A DNA stretch of 64,000 nucleotides from Micropterix aruncella (taxonomy: Eukaryota > Arthropoda > Insecta > Lepidoptera > Micropterigidae), in the NCBI GenBank assembly GCA_944548615.1, contig OX155980.1, positions 62,068,965 through 62,132,964 on the forward strand, in the 5' to 3' direction. Positions 44,435 through 59,300 of the stretch are shown piece after piece. The translations under genes and the position numbers were made by a program. The notes below the pieces were generated by a model. It was not told the DNA's origin. It was given only the letters and a program-made list of their open reading frames with translations, and searched no databases. Position 1 is the first letter of the stretch, and every line of letters starts with the position of its first letter.

Positions 44435-45054
44435 GCGTGTCGAACATTCACTTCTTGATGTAAAACGTTTTTTAAAGCACACCAAAAACCGATTATTCCT
44501 GATCGCTACGAAATGTGCCATTTTTGTTATCACTAGAAACAGTGTATGATTACAACACCAATGGTTTTAATATTACATATTTAAATATATATATATATAT
44601 TCGAGACTTATGAATATGCTTATAGCCAGGTTAACCTATATTACACATCGTAAATATTACAACCATGCATATGGGTGGTTGGGATTCCTACTGAGGGTTT
44701 CTAAACAGTTTCCTAATAACATATCCTCATTACTTATATAATATTCATTTGTCCGCAACTACCTAGTATACGGTAAGTTTTAATTTATGTACACTTTATA
44801 ATTTGGTGACTGAATTTGGTGACCAAAACATACAGTAAAAACCATATCATACACCACAGAATCACTTTTATAAATTGAGAAATTTTATACTATTCAAGGT
44901 CACATGAAACTTTTAGAGAAAGAGGTACAAATTGGAAAAAGCAAAATATTATGTTCTTCCCTATTAAGTTAAACCAAAAAAATCTATTGAAACCAAAAAA
45001 AAAACTATATGTATTTTATTATTAATTACCACTATTATCTATTTAGTTTTTCTA
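44435..45054. other. No gene recognised
   Basis: AT-rich, with a short (AT)n at 44587-44601. Confidence 0.5.
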
Positions 45055-45526
45055 TATAATGGGAGTCGTTTAATACCTCTGTTGTAAAATTCTCGTGCAC
45101 ATGAATCAAAGAACGCTTTGAAAGCGTTTTTCACAGCCTATTCGAAGATGATATTTTTTTTCCATGAAAATTTATCCAGATTTCGGAAAAAGGGGAATAC
45201 GTTGGAGCAAGGTCTGAAGTAAGTTGAGGGACGAAGATTCTCCAGTCGCAACTACTGTAACTTTGCTTTGTCTTACAGAGGCAGTCAGGGCGCGAGAATC
45301 TGTAATGGATAACACCGACACAACTCGAATTTAAATTATAAATCGAATTTTCAACATTCTCATGATAACACCCACGAAAATATCGGAGTAAAATCAAACA
45401 ACGGAAGTACGAATAAAAAACATGGCTTGAATGAAAGTTTATTTGGATTTCGTATTCTAACTCAAAACGAATTTCTACAAGTTCGAAGTGGACAGTGTTA
45501 AAAAAATACAATCGTGTGGTCACCAT
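45055..45526 (-). pseudogene. Second mariner transposase fragment (DD34D-like)
   Basis: Minus strand: CDWRIFVPQLTSDLAPTYSP, then FSEIWINFHGKKISSS, then after a frame change AFKAFFDSCAREFYNRGIKR, LPLYRKTK. These match 'WExLPHPPYSPDLAPTDYHLF', 'NGKKFxSxExxK' and 'FFDSKxxxFYxxGIxxLPxRW' at the C-terminal part of mariner transposases. The YSPDL box has become LTSDL. It is a different family from the fragment at 44143-44434. Confidence 0.65.
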
Positions 45527-46354
45527 TTATCACTAACACTATTTTTAGTCAGTTGGCAACACTGTTTCTAGTCACTATTTATCGGTAGCACTACTCACGA
45601 ATTTACTGTTCCCTGGTTTCGGCACCAAATGTCGACTGTTCACTATAACCTCAAATGAAACACTGCTGGTAGGTTTGACTCAATTTACTTCCAATTCCCA
45701 AAACACCTATGTAGTTTCAGATAGACCCCGCGACATCGCGAGTCAAATTGCGTTCAACGCCTTCTCTCGGAATTGAAAAAACCACCTGCTGCCGCAAACA
45801 TTGACATTACATTACCTCTGCCGCAATGGCTGTTCTAAACAGTATAGGGATAGACCTGTTTTTACTTAAAAAATAAATTATTATATTATATTACGACATA
45901 AAAATAATCAATATTTCTCCAATAGATAAAAAAAACCAACAAGCTAGCGCAAAAGAGAGGTCTAGGTAAAAATTTACATGAACACTTAATATACACAACA
46001 TACCCGACAAACATAATTACTATAAATTACTATAAATAGCCAAGCAACAAGCACTCTTTATCCTCACGCACACCTGCAATTGCCCTGGTTCCGATCCCCT
46101 AGGACTAGGTCTATAGATGTCTAGCAATTTTTCGGTGTGATAACGTACCGCTGATATTTCGCTTACCGCAAATTCGCTGTAATTTCGCCCGAGTTTCGCT
46201 ACCGCGTTTCGCGGCGTTGGTGTGCTAAAGGCGAAGTCAAATACACAAATGATTTTTGGATTACTGTCAAACGGACTCTGGGAAGAGATATGTTATTTAA
46301 CATCTCTCTCTATTGTTTGTGACAATAATCGAATTTATTGCAGGTAATTAAAAA
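45527..46354. other. No gene recognised
   Basis: No motif seen; moderately AT-rich, with one GC-richer patch at 46140-46220. Confidence 0.5.
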
Positions 46355-46460
46355 AAAACACCTAATTATGTAAGCTGGGAATCAAAGAGAACTCCTAGAT
46401 CCTTTACCTTCTCAACCCTAGTTAGCACCTAATCAGTGATGGAGTAATCATACATGACAA
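46355..46460 (-). pseudogene. LINE RT fragment
   Basis: Minus strand: YDYSITD, stop, VLTRVEKVKDLGVLFDSQLT, the 'RVxxVKDLGVxFDxxL' block that follows the RT palm in jockey-superfamily LINEs. It is the same block as in the 5078-5884 relic. Confidence 0.55.
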
Positions 46461-46690
46461 TGTGTTAGCGATGATTCGATTTTTTTTCGAGATTTTTACA
46501 AAATGACTTTGGTGATGATGACAAAAGCTAATCTGAAACAAACCCAATTTCTCAAATATCAAATTAACACCATGTGTTAGCGATCATCTAAAACAATTGG
46601 ACAATTTTCGAAGTTTTTACGAAATGACTTGGTGTATTGATGACTAAAGGTAACTTGAAACAAACGACATTTTATGATATCTTCTGTCAT
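46450..46690 (+). repeat. Tandem duplication of about 115 bp, diverged
   Basis: ATGTGTTAGCGATGATTCGA at 46458 and ATGTGTTAGCGATCATCTAA at 46572 begin two copies sharing TTTTTACRAAATGACTTGGTG and CTGAAACAAAC/TTGAAACAAAC. The duplication overlaps the end of the LINE fragment. Confidence 0.6.
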
Positions 46691-48326
<1,636 letters not shown>

Positions 48327-48362
48327 TAGACGACACGGTCGCGGTTCCATACCTATGTCGTA

Positions 48363-48848
48363 TTATCTCTTTAACTATTTATGCAGTAAAAGGAAAAAGT
48401 GTTTTGTTTTAAACACTTTTACTTATTTTGATAATAATTCATAATTGTTGATAATATGACCAATAAACATGACCTAACGATTTAAATTATTTTTTTTAAT
48501 TTGAAAAACTACTTTTTGTGACTTAAATATAAAAGTTACATATATGCTGTCGCTGACTTTTTTGTAGGCATTATCAAGCTCTACACCTTTCTTCTAGAAC
48601 TTAATCATATATCTCTCATCGTTAAGGTTAGTTAGAAACATTTTCGTTCGACCGTTTTTTCCGACTTACTTTGGAAATCCTACTACCACTAAAAAGTCTT
48701 TACATTTTTCGGATTAATATATAGCCTATGACACTCACAAATAACGTGGCTTTCTATTGGTAAAAGAATTTTCAAAATCGGTTCAGTAAATCCAGAGATT
48801 ACTTCCTACAACGTCACAAACTTTACCTCTTTATAATATTAGTATAGA
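48363..48848 (-). mobile_element. Second, 3'-truncated copy of the same Helitron
   Basis: 48363-48848 repeats 47806-48326 almost base for base (same order of AATTCATAATTGTTGATAAT, CTATGACACTCACAAATAAC and CGGTTCAGTAAATCCAGAGA) and has its own 5' end TCTATACTAATATTATAAAG at 48848. It lacks the CTAG 3' end. Confidence 0.75.
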
Positions 48849-49959
48849 TTAAAACTGCTTCCACAGCGGCGCCGACCGCGACCTTAGGTTGCGAGCGCAT
48901 GTCCCAATGGCGACGTCACATGTCGCTATGGGGCCGTGAGCGACGACAGCGCTAATTTTACGCGGTGGTCGCGCGCAATCAAGTAGTTATAACCGTGTAC
49001 TCATAGAGGGCGCTAAAAAATACCCCTACCGTAATCGTACCCCGCTTCATCTCACCCCTCGCCTGTCTCAAAAGAAAGTTGAATTTGATTTAGCCAATAG
49101 CGTCACCTTAAGAGCATTAATTGTAAAATGTTAAAATGAAATCACGGCAAAAATCTTGGCCCTAGTTATAATGTATTTAATATTTGGTTGTACACACATT
49201 CATTTACATATTCATGTAAACATTAGACTGTTTTACAAAAGAGAAAAATTTTATTTTTCATAATCATATCGAAAATATATGGTTAGAAATGGTAAAAAAA
49301 AAATGAATACAAAAAAAAGTTTGCCCAATTTTAATAAAAATTAAATTCCACCGAATCTTTTTTGACCGTTTCCAACAACATTTTCGATTTAATTAAAAAA
49401 ATATATACTTACAACACAAAAGCCGTTGTTGGTGGAAGCTCGTGCCACGTGTTGAGTACTTTTGAGGTTATGAAAATCACTTGATTAACTAATCGTGCAA
49501 AATACACTCTAAATTGATAATTTTATTATTATTAATAAAATAGGAATGATTAATAGTTAATATGAGAGTTACACTGAGATAGCAAAATAATAATTGTCAA
49601 CGTTACTACTACACTTGATGCATAAACAATAATGATGGCCGACAACTGTGTAGGGAGTGAGAGAAGTCTTATTGTGTGAGAGAAACAGGAGACCGGCTTC
49701 GTTCTCATCCCTACTCCGTGCTGTTTACTGGGTGAGAAGTGACACCTGTAGACAACTGGCGGGGATAACTAATTAAATGACGATTGATCAGTTATCGACC
49801 GGGGATGAAAAATGATTAAATTACTAAAATGGCTATTAAAAAATAAGGGTTGGTGATAAAAGGGTAAAAATTTAGGGTTGTATGTATTTTTTAATGCGAC
49901 ATAATAAAAAAAATAAAGAAATTAAAAAAAATGTCTAAAAATTAAAGAAAAATGTTTAG
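48849..49959. other. Unassigned; possibly the body of the next Helitron
   Basis: A GC-rich patch at 48860-49000 is followed by AT-rich DNA. No gene seen. Confidence 0.4.
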
Positions 49960-51103
<1,144 letters not shown>

Positions 51104-51880
51104 GATGAGGTGCTTCATGGTTGTGTATTGGGACACATACTTTTCTCATATATATATGGACGACCTATGTAGACGAGACCTACCCGCAAATATTGTAAGT
51201 TTAGCAGACGATATATTACTTTTAAAAAAGAAAGTTTATAGGAAATAGTATTCGATAAATCAACAGCTTCATTTCGTCCATTATATTATTCAATTATAAG
51301 ACCGATTTACAAAAGAAGCAGACATATTAAATGCGAAAATTTCCGACCAATCTCGATTCTATCAGCCTTCGACAAAGTTATCGAAGCGTATATCTCGTAA
51401 ATAATTAAAAACCTATTTAAAAATAACGAGATACAAAAAAGCGAAAAATCTGTACGGATTTATAAAACTCAAAAGCTTTGCCAATTACCTATTTTAGAAA
51501 ACTTTGCCAATTACGAGTATATCAACTGTGCACTCGACAACAAAAATATACATATTGTAGTATATACATATTAAATAATATACATTATAATCTTTGTCGA
51601 TTTTTCGCGTCACGTGGGAAAAATATTCAATACAGGTCAACTGCTCACTAATTATCTTAATAACCGAAGCATGGTCGTGAAAATAAACGACAAAGTAAGT
51701 GACAGCGAAAGCATTCTAGCGGGCTCTGCTTAGGGCTGAATTTGGGGACTAATTATGTACATTATGTACACAGATTGAGTTAGTAAATAAATATGAGTGG
51801 CAAATACATACATATGTTGGCGATACTTCCTTACATATGTGCATGCGACTATTGTTAGGCTCATATATGAGATATTAATT
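51104..51880 (+). pseudogene. LINE RT relics, two rearranged pieces
   Basis: Piece 1 (51104-51230) reads VLHGCVLGHILFSYIYMDDL, CRRDLPANIVSLADDILLL: the PQGxxLGPLLF block and catalytic ADD box. Piece 2 (51290-51880) reads IIRPIYKRSRHIKCENFRPI, SILSAFDKVIEAYIS, then FIDFSRHVGKIF and YLNNRSMVVKINDKVSDSES. That is the upstream RT, including the RPISxLSxxxKxxE block, so the order is inverted relative to a normal RT and two copies are implied. Many stops. Confidence 0.65.
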
Positions 51881-52687
51881 ATAATGAACGCAGACAAAAC
51901 ATAATATATAGTTAGATCTACTGGTCAACTAGGGTGGATGGAGGGATAGTAGCTTTTCTTCCACCACCCAGGCAGTTATAATCACTTGTGTCATCTTTTC
52001 TATCCAGATCTTTCAAGATCCGCAATATCTTTAAGGGCAACAGAGGTCGGGGAAGGACACAACGTATGAACCCCTTGCCATAGAAGCTACACCTACCCAC
52101 TTGCCTAACCACCCTTGAATAAATTGTAAATAAATCACAAAAACAAAATTACTAAGTATCGCTAAGCCGAGTTCTGGATAAGTCACAAACAGATCAACTT
52201 CAGAAAGAAGTAGGGTTCATGTGGAGAGTGAGTGAGCGACCCGGCATCGCGTCGAAAGTGAGGGTTCCCCTGGGGGAATACCCTCCTGCCACAGGATGTC
52301 CCACAACGCAGCCTACCTCGCTGCGAATATGCGAAATGAGTCAAAGCTTGTAACATCGCCCACTATATCCGAGCGCCACACCTGCGAGTTACGACTAATG
52401 TCACTCCACAGACAGTGTAGTGAAGCTGGTGGGATTATAGTCCTACCACAGACAGTGTAGTGGGGCTAGAGTAATGTTGCCATTATAGTTTAGGTACTGA
52501 CCGGGAAACAAATATAAACTCAAGAAAAGTAATGTTCAGAGTGCTCAAAGCTGGGTGAGACAAGCTGGGTGAGAATGCTGTCCATAGCAGTTGGTAGGTA
52601 CCTACCTAATAAAAAAAAAAATGTAATGAAGGAATATTTTTATAGCCTATTTTTATTTAGCTAATAATAGAATGACATACTATATCG
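51881..52687. other. No gene recognised
   Basis: A 22-bp motif CCACAGACAGTGTAGTG occurs at about 52409 and 52446; a related CCACAGACAG lies at 61251. Confidence 0.45.
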
Positions 52688-53323
52688 GTGGCACATAAAG
52701 TTCTTGAGTGCGTCCGGCAGTACAAATATATCGGTGCATGGGTGAATGATATATGGGACTCCGATCAAGAAATTAAGACCCGGATAGAAATCGCCCGTGC
52801 ATCATTCAATAAAATGAGAAAAGTCTTGTTTTGCCGGAAAATAAATCTAAGACTTAGAACTCGGATCCTGCATTGCTACATCTGGCCAGTGGTTATGTAC
52901 GGCAGCAAAGCGTGGACCATAAAAGAAGACACCAGACCAGGCTAGAATATTTTGAGATGTGGTGCTACTATCGAGTGCTCCGTACAAGCTGGACCCATAA
53001 AGTTAGCAACGAAAAAGTGCTTCAGCGTGCTGGTACGACCAGAAAATTGTTGCACACCGTCAAAAAAGCGCAAGATTGAATATCTGGGGCACGTGCTACG
53101 ACATGACAGATATCAGCTGCTTCAACTGATATTGATGGGCGAAATTGAGGGTAAACAACGCCGTGGAAGGATGAAAAATCGTGGTTGTGCAATGTTAGAG
53201 AGTGGACCGGGATCACCAGTACGTAACAGCTTTTTCGGATGGCGCAAGAACGACAAAAGTATTCAGAGCTAACGGCCAACCTCCAGTAATGGAGAGGCAC
53301 TTCGAGAAGAAGAAGAAGAAGAA
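52688..53323 (+). pseudogene. LINE ORF2 C-terminal half with (GAA)n tail
   Basis: Frames together read VRQYKYIGAWVNDIWDSDQE, IKTRIEIARASFNKMRKVLF, TRILHCYIWPVVMYGSKAWT, then LEYFEMWCYYRVLRTSWTHK and KIEYLGHVLRHDRYQLLQLI. This is the classic C-terminal region of insect L1/RTE-like endonuclease-RT proteins ('YLGxWxxxxxxxxxEIxxRI', 'YGSExWTL', 'EMWxYRRMLxISW', 'YLGHxxR'). At least two frameshifts (near 52945 and 53079) break it. It ends in a GAA-repeat tail at 53304-53323, typical for such copies. Confidence 0.75.
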
Positions 53324-53697
53324 TGACATACATAGAACACATGTCATAGATTTCAATTCAACGGGAACAATATTATTTTCATTATATTTTGCATTCAACT
53401 GTTCAAAAAGTATTTTGCATCAAACTGTTCTTATATATTTCTGTATTTTTGACCAGCTTCAGGGGCTCGGTTCCCATAACATATTTGTGAAAATAAGAAT
53501 AAGTAATGTTGAAATTAAACTTGCTTTGAATGATGCTTTCCACCGATTAGATGTGAAGGCGATTGGGTTCTTTGGTCCACTGGATAACTACTTGGGAAAA
53601 TATTCTCTCAAAATTTGCATTACGACCAGGGTTGGCGTATAAATATTGACACATTCGGGTTAACCGTTACTTCGGTTTTATGAAATATATTTAACCA
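53324..53697. other. No gene recognised
   Basis: The frame here is low-content; no family seen. Confidence 0.4.
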
Positions 53698-54264
53698 CTA
53701 GCTGACCCGGCGAACTTCGTACCGCCTAACAGTCAATGAATGTCGTGTTACAGGTTAGCTGAACTCAATTTATGTTTTTATTAAAGTAATCCAATTAATA
53801 CAAAATAAATATTAAGTTCAGTACTTTATTAAGATAATAACACATAAAGAAATATAAAAGTACAAACATTAAATATACCAATCGCGTGTCAGCAAGACAT
53901 GATTGAATTAAACTATTGTGCAGCATGGAATGCACTCGGATTAATTCTCTTCATTGAATCACCTCGTGATATACGACATTTTTGTTTTTTTTTATCAGGC
54001 GCAAGAACAAATAAAGCGGATGATTTGCCGATACGTGAACATGCCACGTATAACTTACCATAGGAAAACACGGATTTACATTTTGTATAAGAAAATGTTT
54101 TTCTTTTATTTTAATTTTTCACCAACTTTCCAATTTTTCTTTTTAAGTTATTCTGCTATTCGGGACGGAGACAAATACAACAAATCAAAAACCATAAAAA
54201 TCGGTCCAACCGTTCTCGAGTTATAAGTGTTCGAACAAACCCGACTTTGTTTTATATATATAGA
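53698..54264 (-). mobile_element. Deletion-derivative Helitron keeping a helicase C-terminus
   Basis: The minus-strand 3' end is GAAGTTCGCCGGGTCAGCTAG followed by T (CTAG at 53698), with GGCG/CGCC pairing just before it. The 5' end is TCTATATATATAAAACAAAG at 54264. Between them, 54062-53967 encodes YGKLYVACSRIGKSSALFVL, APDKK, the last conserved block of Helitron helicases. It is therefore a shrunken autonomous Helitron of a family related to the one next to it. Confidence 0.7.
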
Positions 54265-54690
54265 TATATATAAAACAAATATGTATTGGATTTTTTTTTC
54301 CCCAAAAAATAAAATGTTTGGGAAAATGTTTTTTCTTTTATTTAATTTTTTCGGAAATTTTTTTTTTTTTGGAAATAATATGTATGGTAAATGTTTTTCT
54401 TCTACTTAATTTTTTCGGTAATTTTCCAATGTTTTAATAGTTATTATGCTTTTCGGGACGGAGACAAATACAAAAAAACAAAGACCATGAAAATCGGTCT
54501 ATCCGTTCACGAGTTATAACAAACGCGGTTTCACCCGCGTGGTGATGAAAAATTGTGATAATGATGCTTTAAAGTATTTTATATTTTCGTTAAGTTTTCA
54601 ATGTTTTTATATTATTTTGCTATTCGGGGCGGAGACAAATCCAACAAATTAAAAATCATGAAAATCGGTCGATCCGTTCTCTAGTTATAT
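54150..54690 (-). repeat. Three copies of a Helitron subterminal block
   Basis: The block GGGACGGAGACAAATACAA ... AAAATCGGTC ... CCGTTC ... AGTTATA occurs at about 54162, 54457 and 54628 (plus-strand positions), separated by T-rich spacers. Confidence 0.65.
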
Positions 54691-54871
54691 ATATGTGTTC
54701 GAACAACTATATATATGAACCTTCGAATAACTATATTGTGAAATGTATGTAAATTGGAACTAAGTATTTTTTATGATGATCTCACTAATAGGTATTATAC
54801 CCTATAGTTTGTAAGGATACATAGGTACGGATGTATATGATGATTGATGATAATGCAAAAGTTATAGGTAG

Positions 54872-56340
54872 CTACTGCAATATACTCCTATAAACTATGT
54901 TAAACGATTTATTTAGGTCAGCATAAACATGCAGATTTTGCGATTTAGAAACGCGTGAGCAAGCCACATATAGCTGGCCGTGGGAAAAACACGGCGTGCC
55001 CAAATGTATACCTGCTACCTTTAGGTTTGACCTTGCGATTTGTTGATAGTCATTGAAAATGCAACTTTTAATGGGAACTGCAGGCGTTTAAAATTAAATG
55101 GTAAGTTATTGGATATAATTGGGATACGTGGTATAAGAACATTGTTTCCCTTGGCTTCTCCAGTTAAGATTGTGGCCTTCACAATATGCCTTCCTAGTTC
55201 GGTGACTCGCAACCGAGTACCGTTGCATAATCTTGGCGCGTCCAAGTTACGCATTAACAAAACGGGTACACCTACTTTTAATTCCAACTTATGTGATGGC
55301 ACCCCAGATAACTCCAAAGAGTTTAGGAACTCCACGGGGTAAGTCGTAGTGTCCTCGGATGATATAACTGTGTCGATGGAGTTATACACTGATGTTTCGC
55401 TGGTTATTTCGTCCAAGATTTTTTTATTTATTTTCGCAACAGTCTCATTTGTTGGTGCCAGTATGGTTCTTTCACACAACCAATTTTCGTGAAGAATATA
55501 TTGTTGCAGATTTGGAAAAACTTGATTAATGAGTTCGTCTTCCGACTCCACGACATGGCAAAAGTGGTGTGTGAAAAGAACCATACCTTCTTGGTCGGTG
55601 TGTAGGTGGCCTTCACCAATTTCTATGAGTTTTTGAGCAAATGCTCCTGACTCGACATCGCTGAATAACTGGACTCGCATGTTAGTGGTAAGATAAAGCT
55701 TTTCAACTTTAGTCCACAGATATGATGCTTTCAGACATGCATTAATCTCGTCTGCTGCAGTACCTCTCTCGATAACAGGTAAAGTCTGTCTGAAATCCCC
55801 TGCCAATAACACTACCACACCACCCATCAACTTTTTATTGCGTTGAATGTCTTGTAGACAGAGATCAAGCGCCTCGATGGCGCGTTTGTGTGACATTGTG
55901 CACTCGTCCCACACGATCAGCTTACATTGTTGCAACAGGTCGCCGCGGGCACTGTTCTTACTGATGTTGCACGTTGGGGTTTCTTCCCTTGCCAGATTAA
56001 GAGGTAATTTAAAAACCGAGTGTGCCGTCCGTCCACCGCTCAGTAATGTAGCAGCGATCCCAGAGGAAGCCACTGCTAATGCAACATTACGGTCTTTACG
56101 AATTTTTGCTAGAAGCAAATTAAGCAAAAATGTTTTTCCCGTACCCCCCGGGGCATCAAGAAAAAAAAGGCCGCCTTCACCAAGCTCAACTCGTTGTAAT
56201 ATTTTGTTATAAATGTCTTTTTGCTCGGGTAGCAGGCGTGGCTCAGTTTCGCTTACCTGAGCATCTAATAAAGCGGTATCGTAGCTTAGCTCTTTGATGA
56301 CATCGGTCGACAGCTCTCCTCGACGCTGTGGTATGGGCAT
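54872..56340 (-). pseudogene. Helitron helicase domain (PIF1-like SF1), C-terminal part of RepHel
   Basis: 5'-3' DNA helicase half of the Helitron protein. From the Met at 56340: Walker A DAPGGTGKT (residues 62-70), ASSGIAATLLSGGRTAHSVF (91-110), Walker B IVWDEC (142-147), GDFRQTLPVI (181-190), and MTINKSQGQT, the last motif (430-439). The frame then stops at 55021, but shifting by one base restores KVAGIHLGTPCFSHGQLYVA, CSRVSKSQNLHVYADLNKSF down to TAG at 54874-54872, so one base is missing near 55020. Upstream, the frame is continuous with Rep except for the TAA at 56373-56371: ISGKKLSDFG sits between the stop and this Met. It acts in rolling-circle transposition. Confidence 0.88.
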
Positions 56341-56370
56341 ACCGAAGTCGGATAATTTCTTTCCGGAAAT

Positions 56371-59300
56371 TTATATTATTTTGTCCTCTATAAGTCTCAG
56401 TGCTTCATTCAAACAAAGATTATTGTTGACTTGATCCATCCTTTCAAATCTGTGCAAGATATCTTCTGATAATGAAGTTTTATACTTATCCCATAGTTGA
56501 AGAGGATTTGATAAACCGCAAGTGCATATCAATATTGCAAATAGCTCCCTTATTTGCGAAGGGGAGCGACACAGCACGGCCTCTTCCATTGTGGCATCCC
56601 AGTGGTTGTCATATTCCAACAACCCCAACTTCTCACACGCTTGTCGAAAAGTTTCAAGTTCTTGGCCGTCAACTGTTTTTAGATCCGAGAAGTTAGTGGG
56701 GCCCTGTATTACATTTAGCAGCATTCGCAAACAGTAACATTCGAAGTTACTAACGTGCACTGTGTAAATGCGCCCAAGAGCATCTCCTGCTTTCACACCT
56801 GGCCAGCCATCGACAGATGTTCCTTGTAAACGACGTTTCCATTCTTTCAACGACACGTTCCAAGTATAGTAGCGGGGTACGTCAACATAAAGTAATGTTT
56901 TTGCAAATGCGTCATTTTGGCAAAGCAGGAAGAATGCAGTTAGTGTCGTCTTAGGTGGTGCGGCCATTCTCTCTCTAAAATTGTTTTCAGTGAAATAAAT
57001 CCGCGGGCCATTGAACAGATGTACCGCAAGATGAGTGACTGTTGGATGTCTCTCATGCAGAGGCAGACCCAAAATCCGCCACGCTGCTTCGTTACTACTA
57101 ACATATCGACCGGTTCGAAATGTTTGCACCTCATCTCTCGGGTCAATGTGAACATTCCCTTGCTGTCGTATGTTAAAAATAGCCTGATCACTACCTTTGT
57201 TAATATATTTACAAATATATTTTATAGCCTGTACCGTATTGCAGAACTCTACATTTATATGGCAATTAAAAATCTTGATGAGAAGAGGAGAATATGGTAC
57301 TATCCAGCTATTGTCAACCAATACTTCCTGTGTTCCACCTCTGATTTTTTGAGTTATCATATGGCCGCCATCTTCTGGTGCTCTACGCCTGTACAGAGGA
57401 TAGCCCTTGTCGTTGGTTTGATTATCTTTTAAAAGCGCCCTTGGATACTTTTTGGTACATTTGCCTTCCTTCATGCATGGTGATGACGGATTTAGTGCAC
57501 CACAGGGACCGTGAATCATATTTTTGTTCACAGTATCATAGAGCTTTCGATCAGTTTCGGCGTTGGGTATCTCTGCATTTATGACTTCATCAATTTGGTT
57601 AGGGCGTAATTTATCCATCAACCACAGCAGTAAGTGCACGTGAGGCAAGCCTCTTTTCTGCCACTCGATCGAGTACATAAAGCACTTCATATCACCAAAT
57701 ATTTTACCTTTTGCAAGTAGAGCAACTAATTTTTGAACTTTTATTTTAAATACTCTTGCTGTTAAGTCATGTCTGTCCGTTGAATTTTGACCTGGAATGA
57801 GCTCTTTAGTGATTTCTGGCCAGGCGGGATTACATGTCATTGTAATGAACATATCAGGCCTCCCGTAGTTACGCACGTATGTGAACGCATCCTGGGTGTA
57901 TTCGTGAAGATATCTCGGGCTATTTACAAATGATGACGGGAGAATTACCATTTGACCCAAATTATTTGGATCTAAATCCGCATCATTCCTTATCGCGTCT
58001 TGTAAATGTATATAATTTTCTGCTCGCAGTTTCGTTTGGTTCAAGGCAATAAACCTTAAACGCTCACTCTCCACTTTGACGTACATGTCCACCAAAAATT
58101 GATGTAGGAGAAGTCGACACCGAAGCAATAAATTAAAATTGTTGCGTCGTACCATCATATGATAAGCATAAAAGTCTTTGCAGGACACATGTTTGTTTGG
58201 TGTGGGTTGTTTTGTAACTGGGTTTGTCTGAGGAATATCAAAACTGTACCCCTCTTGACCTTTCCAAAAAATTATCGGATACTCGAGAGCATCATAAAAT
58301 CTATGAGTGTCTGGAACTCTAGAGAGCCGGCCATCGTGCGCCTGAATAACGATGTCTCGAGACGCAGTTTGTTCACTACCAACTACCACGGCAGCTATTT
58401 CATTTGTGGTCAGGGCATTGAATCGTCGTTCGTGTTCACCACGTGGTAACCGATCTGGGTGTATCACAACCTTGTAACTATCGATAGTCACTCTATCTTT
58501 AGCCATTTTGAATTCATACACTAAAATATTGTGATCATGTAGAACTTCTTGTATTTTATGAACCGTGTTTCTTTCCACACCTTGGACGTAATCAGAACGC
58601 CTATTAACTTGTGCTTCCTTATCGCCCATGAAATAAACTTGCAAAAATTTTGGTTGCGTATTGATAGCAGGAAGCAAAGAGCCAATTGTGTGGTATATTT
58701 GCCCTTGGATTGTAAAAGTCGGGCAAAATCCTGGCATCGAAACAATGTTATCCGCCCCAAAAGATGTCATATGGAAGCATGTATTGTATTTCCTTATGTT
58801 TTTTAGAAAACGGCGAGACTCATCTGTTTCATGAGAGAAAAGTTCTTTAAGAGGTTCAACTGGCTCGTCTATTGAAGGAAGGGCTACTTTGCCTCCCGAA
58901 CAACACATGCCTGCAGCTTCCTCTTTCCATTTAAGAGCACCGCAAAATCTGCATTCTTTATTCATCGCTTCTATTTTCATAAGGTTGTGGCTTTCGTAAT
59001 CAAGAGTCTCGTCGTACTCAAATGCAGCTTTATCGAATACCCCCCACGTGTTTCTTGTGAATATTAGACGTCGCTGTTGTGCCCTTTCAGCAACAGCGCG
59101 TCTGCGAGATGCCGCTGCTTCAACTGTTTCTGTTGCTCTTTGGGACGCCATGTAAGTTGCCTGCTGAAGACGCTGAGCTTGGGTCTGTTCGGGTGTCTCA
59201 GCAGCCCGTTGAGATGCCAGATACTCAGCATTCTGTCGACGCCGATCTCGGGACTGATCTGGTGTCTCAGCAGCCCTTTGAGATGGCACATACTCAACGT

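Noticed and set aside
55847..57432. Plus-strand open frames opposite the Helitron genes
   Set aside because: Antisense shadows of Rep and helicase; no domain.
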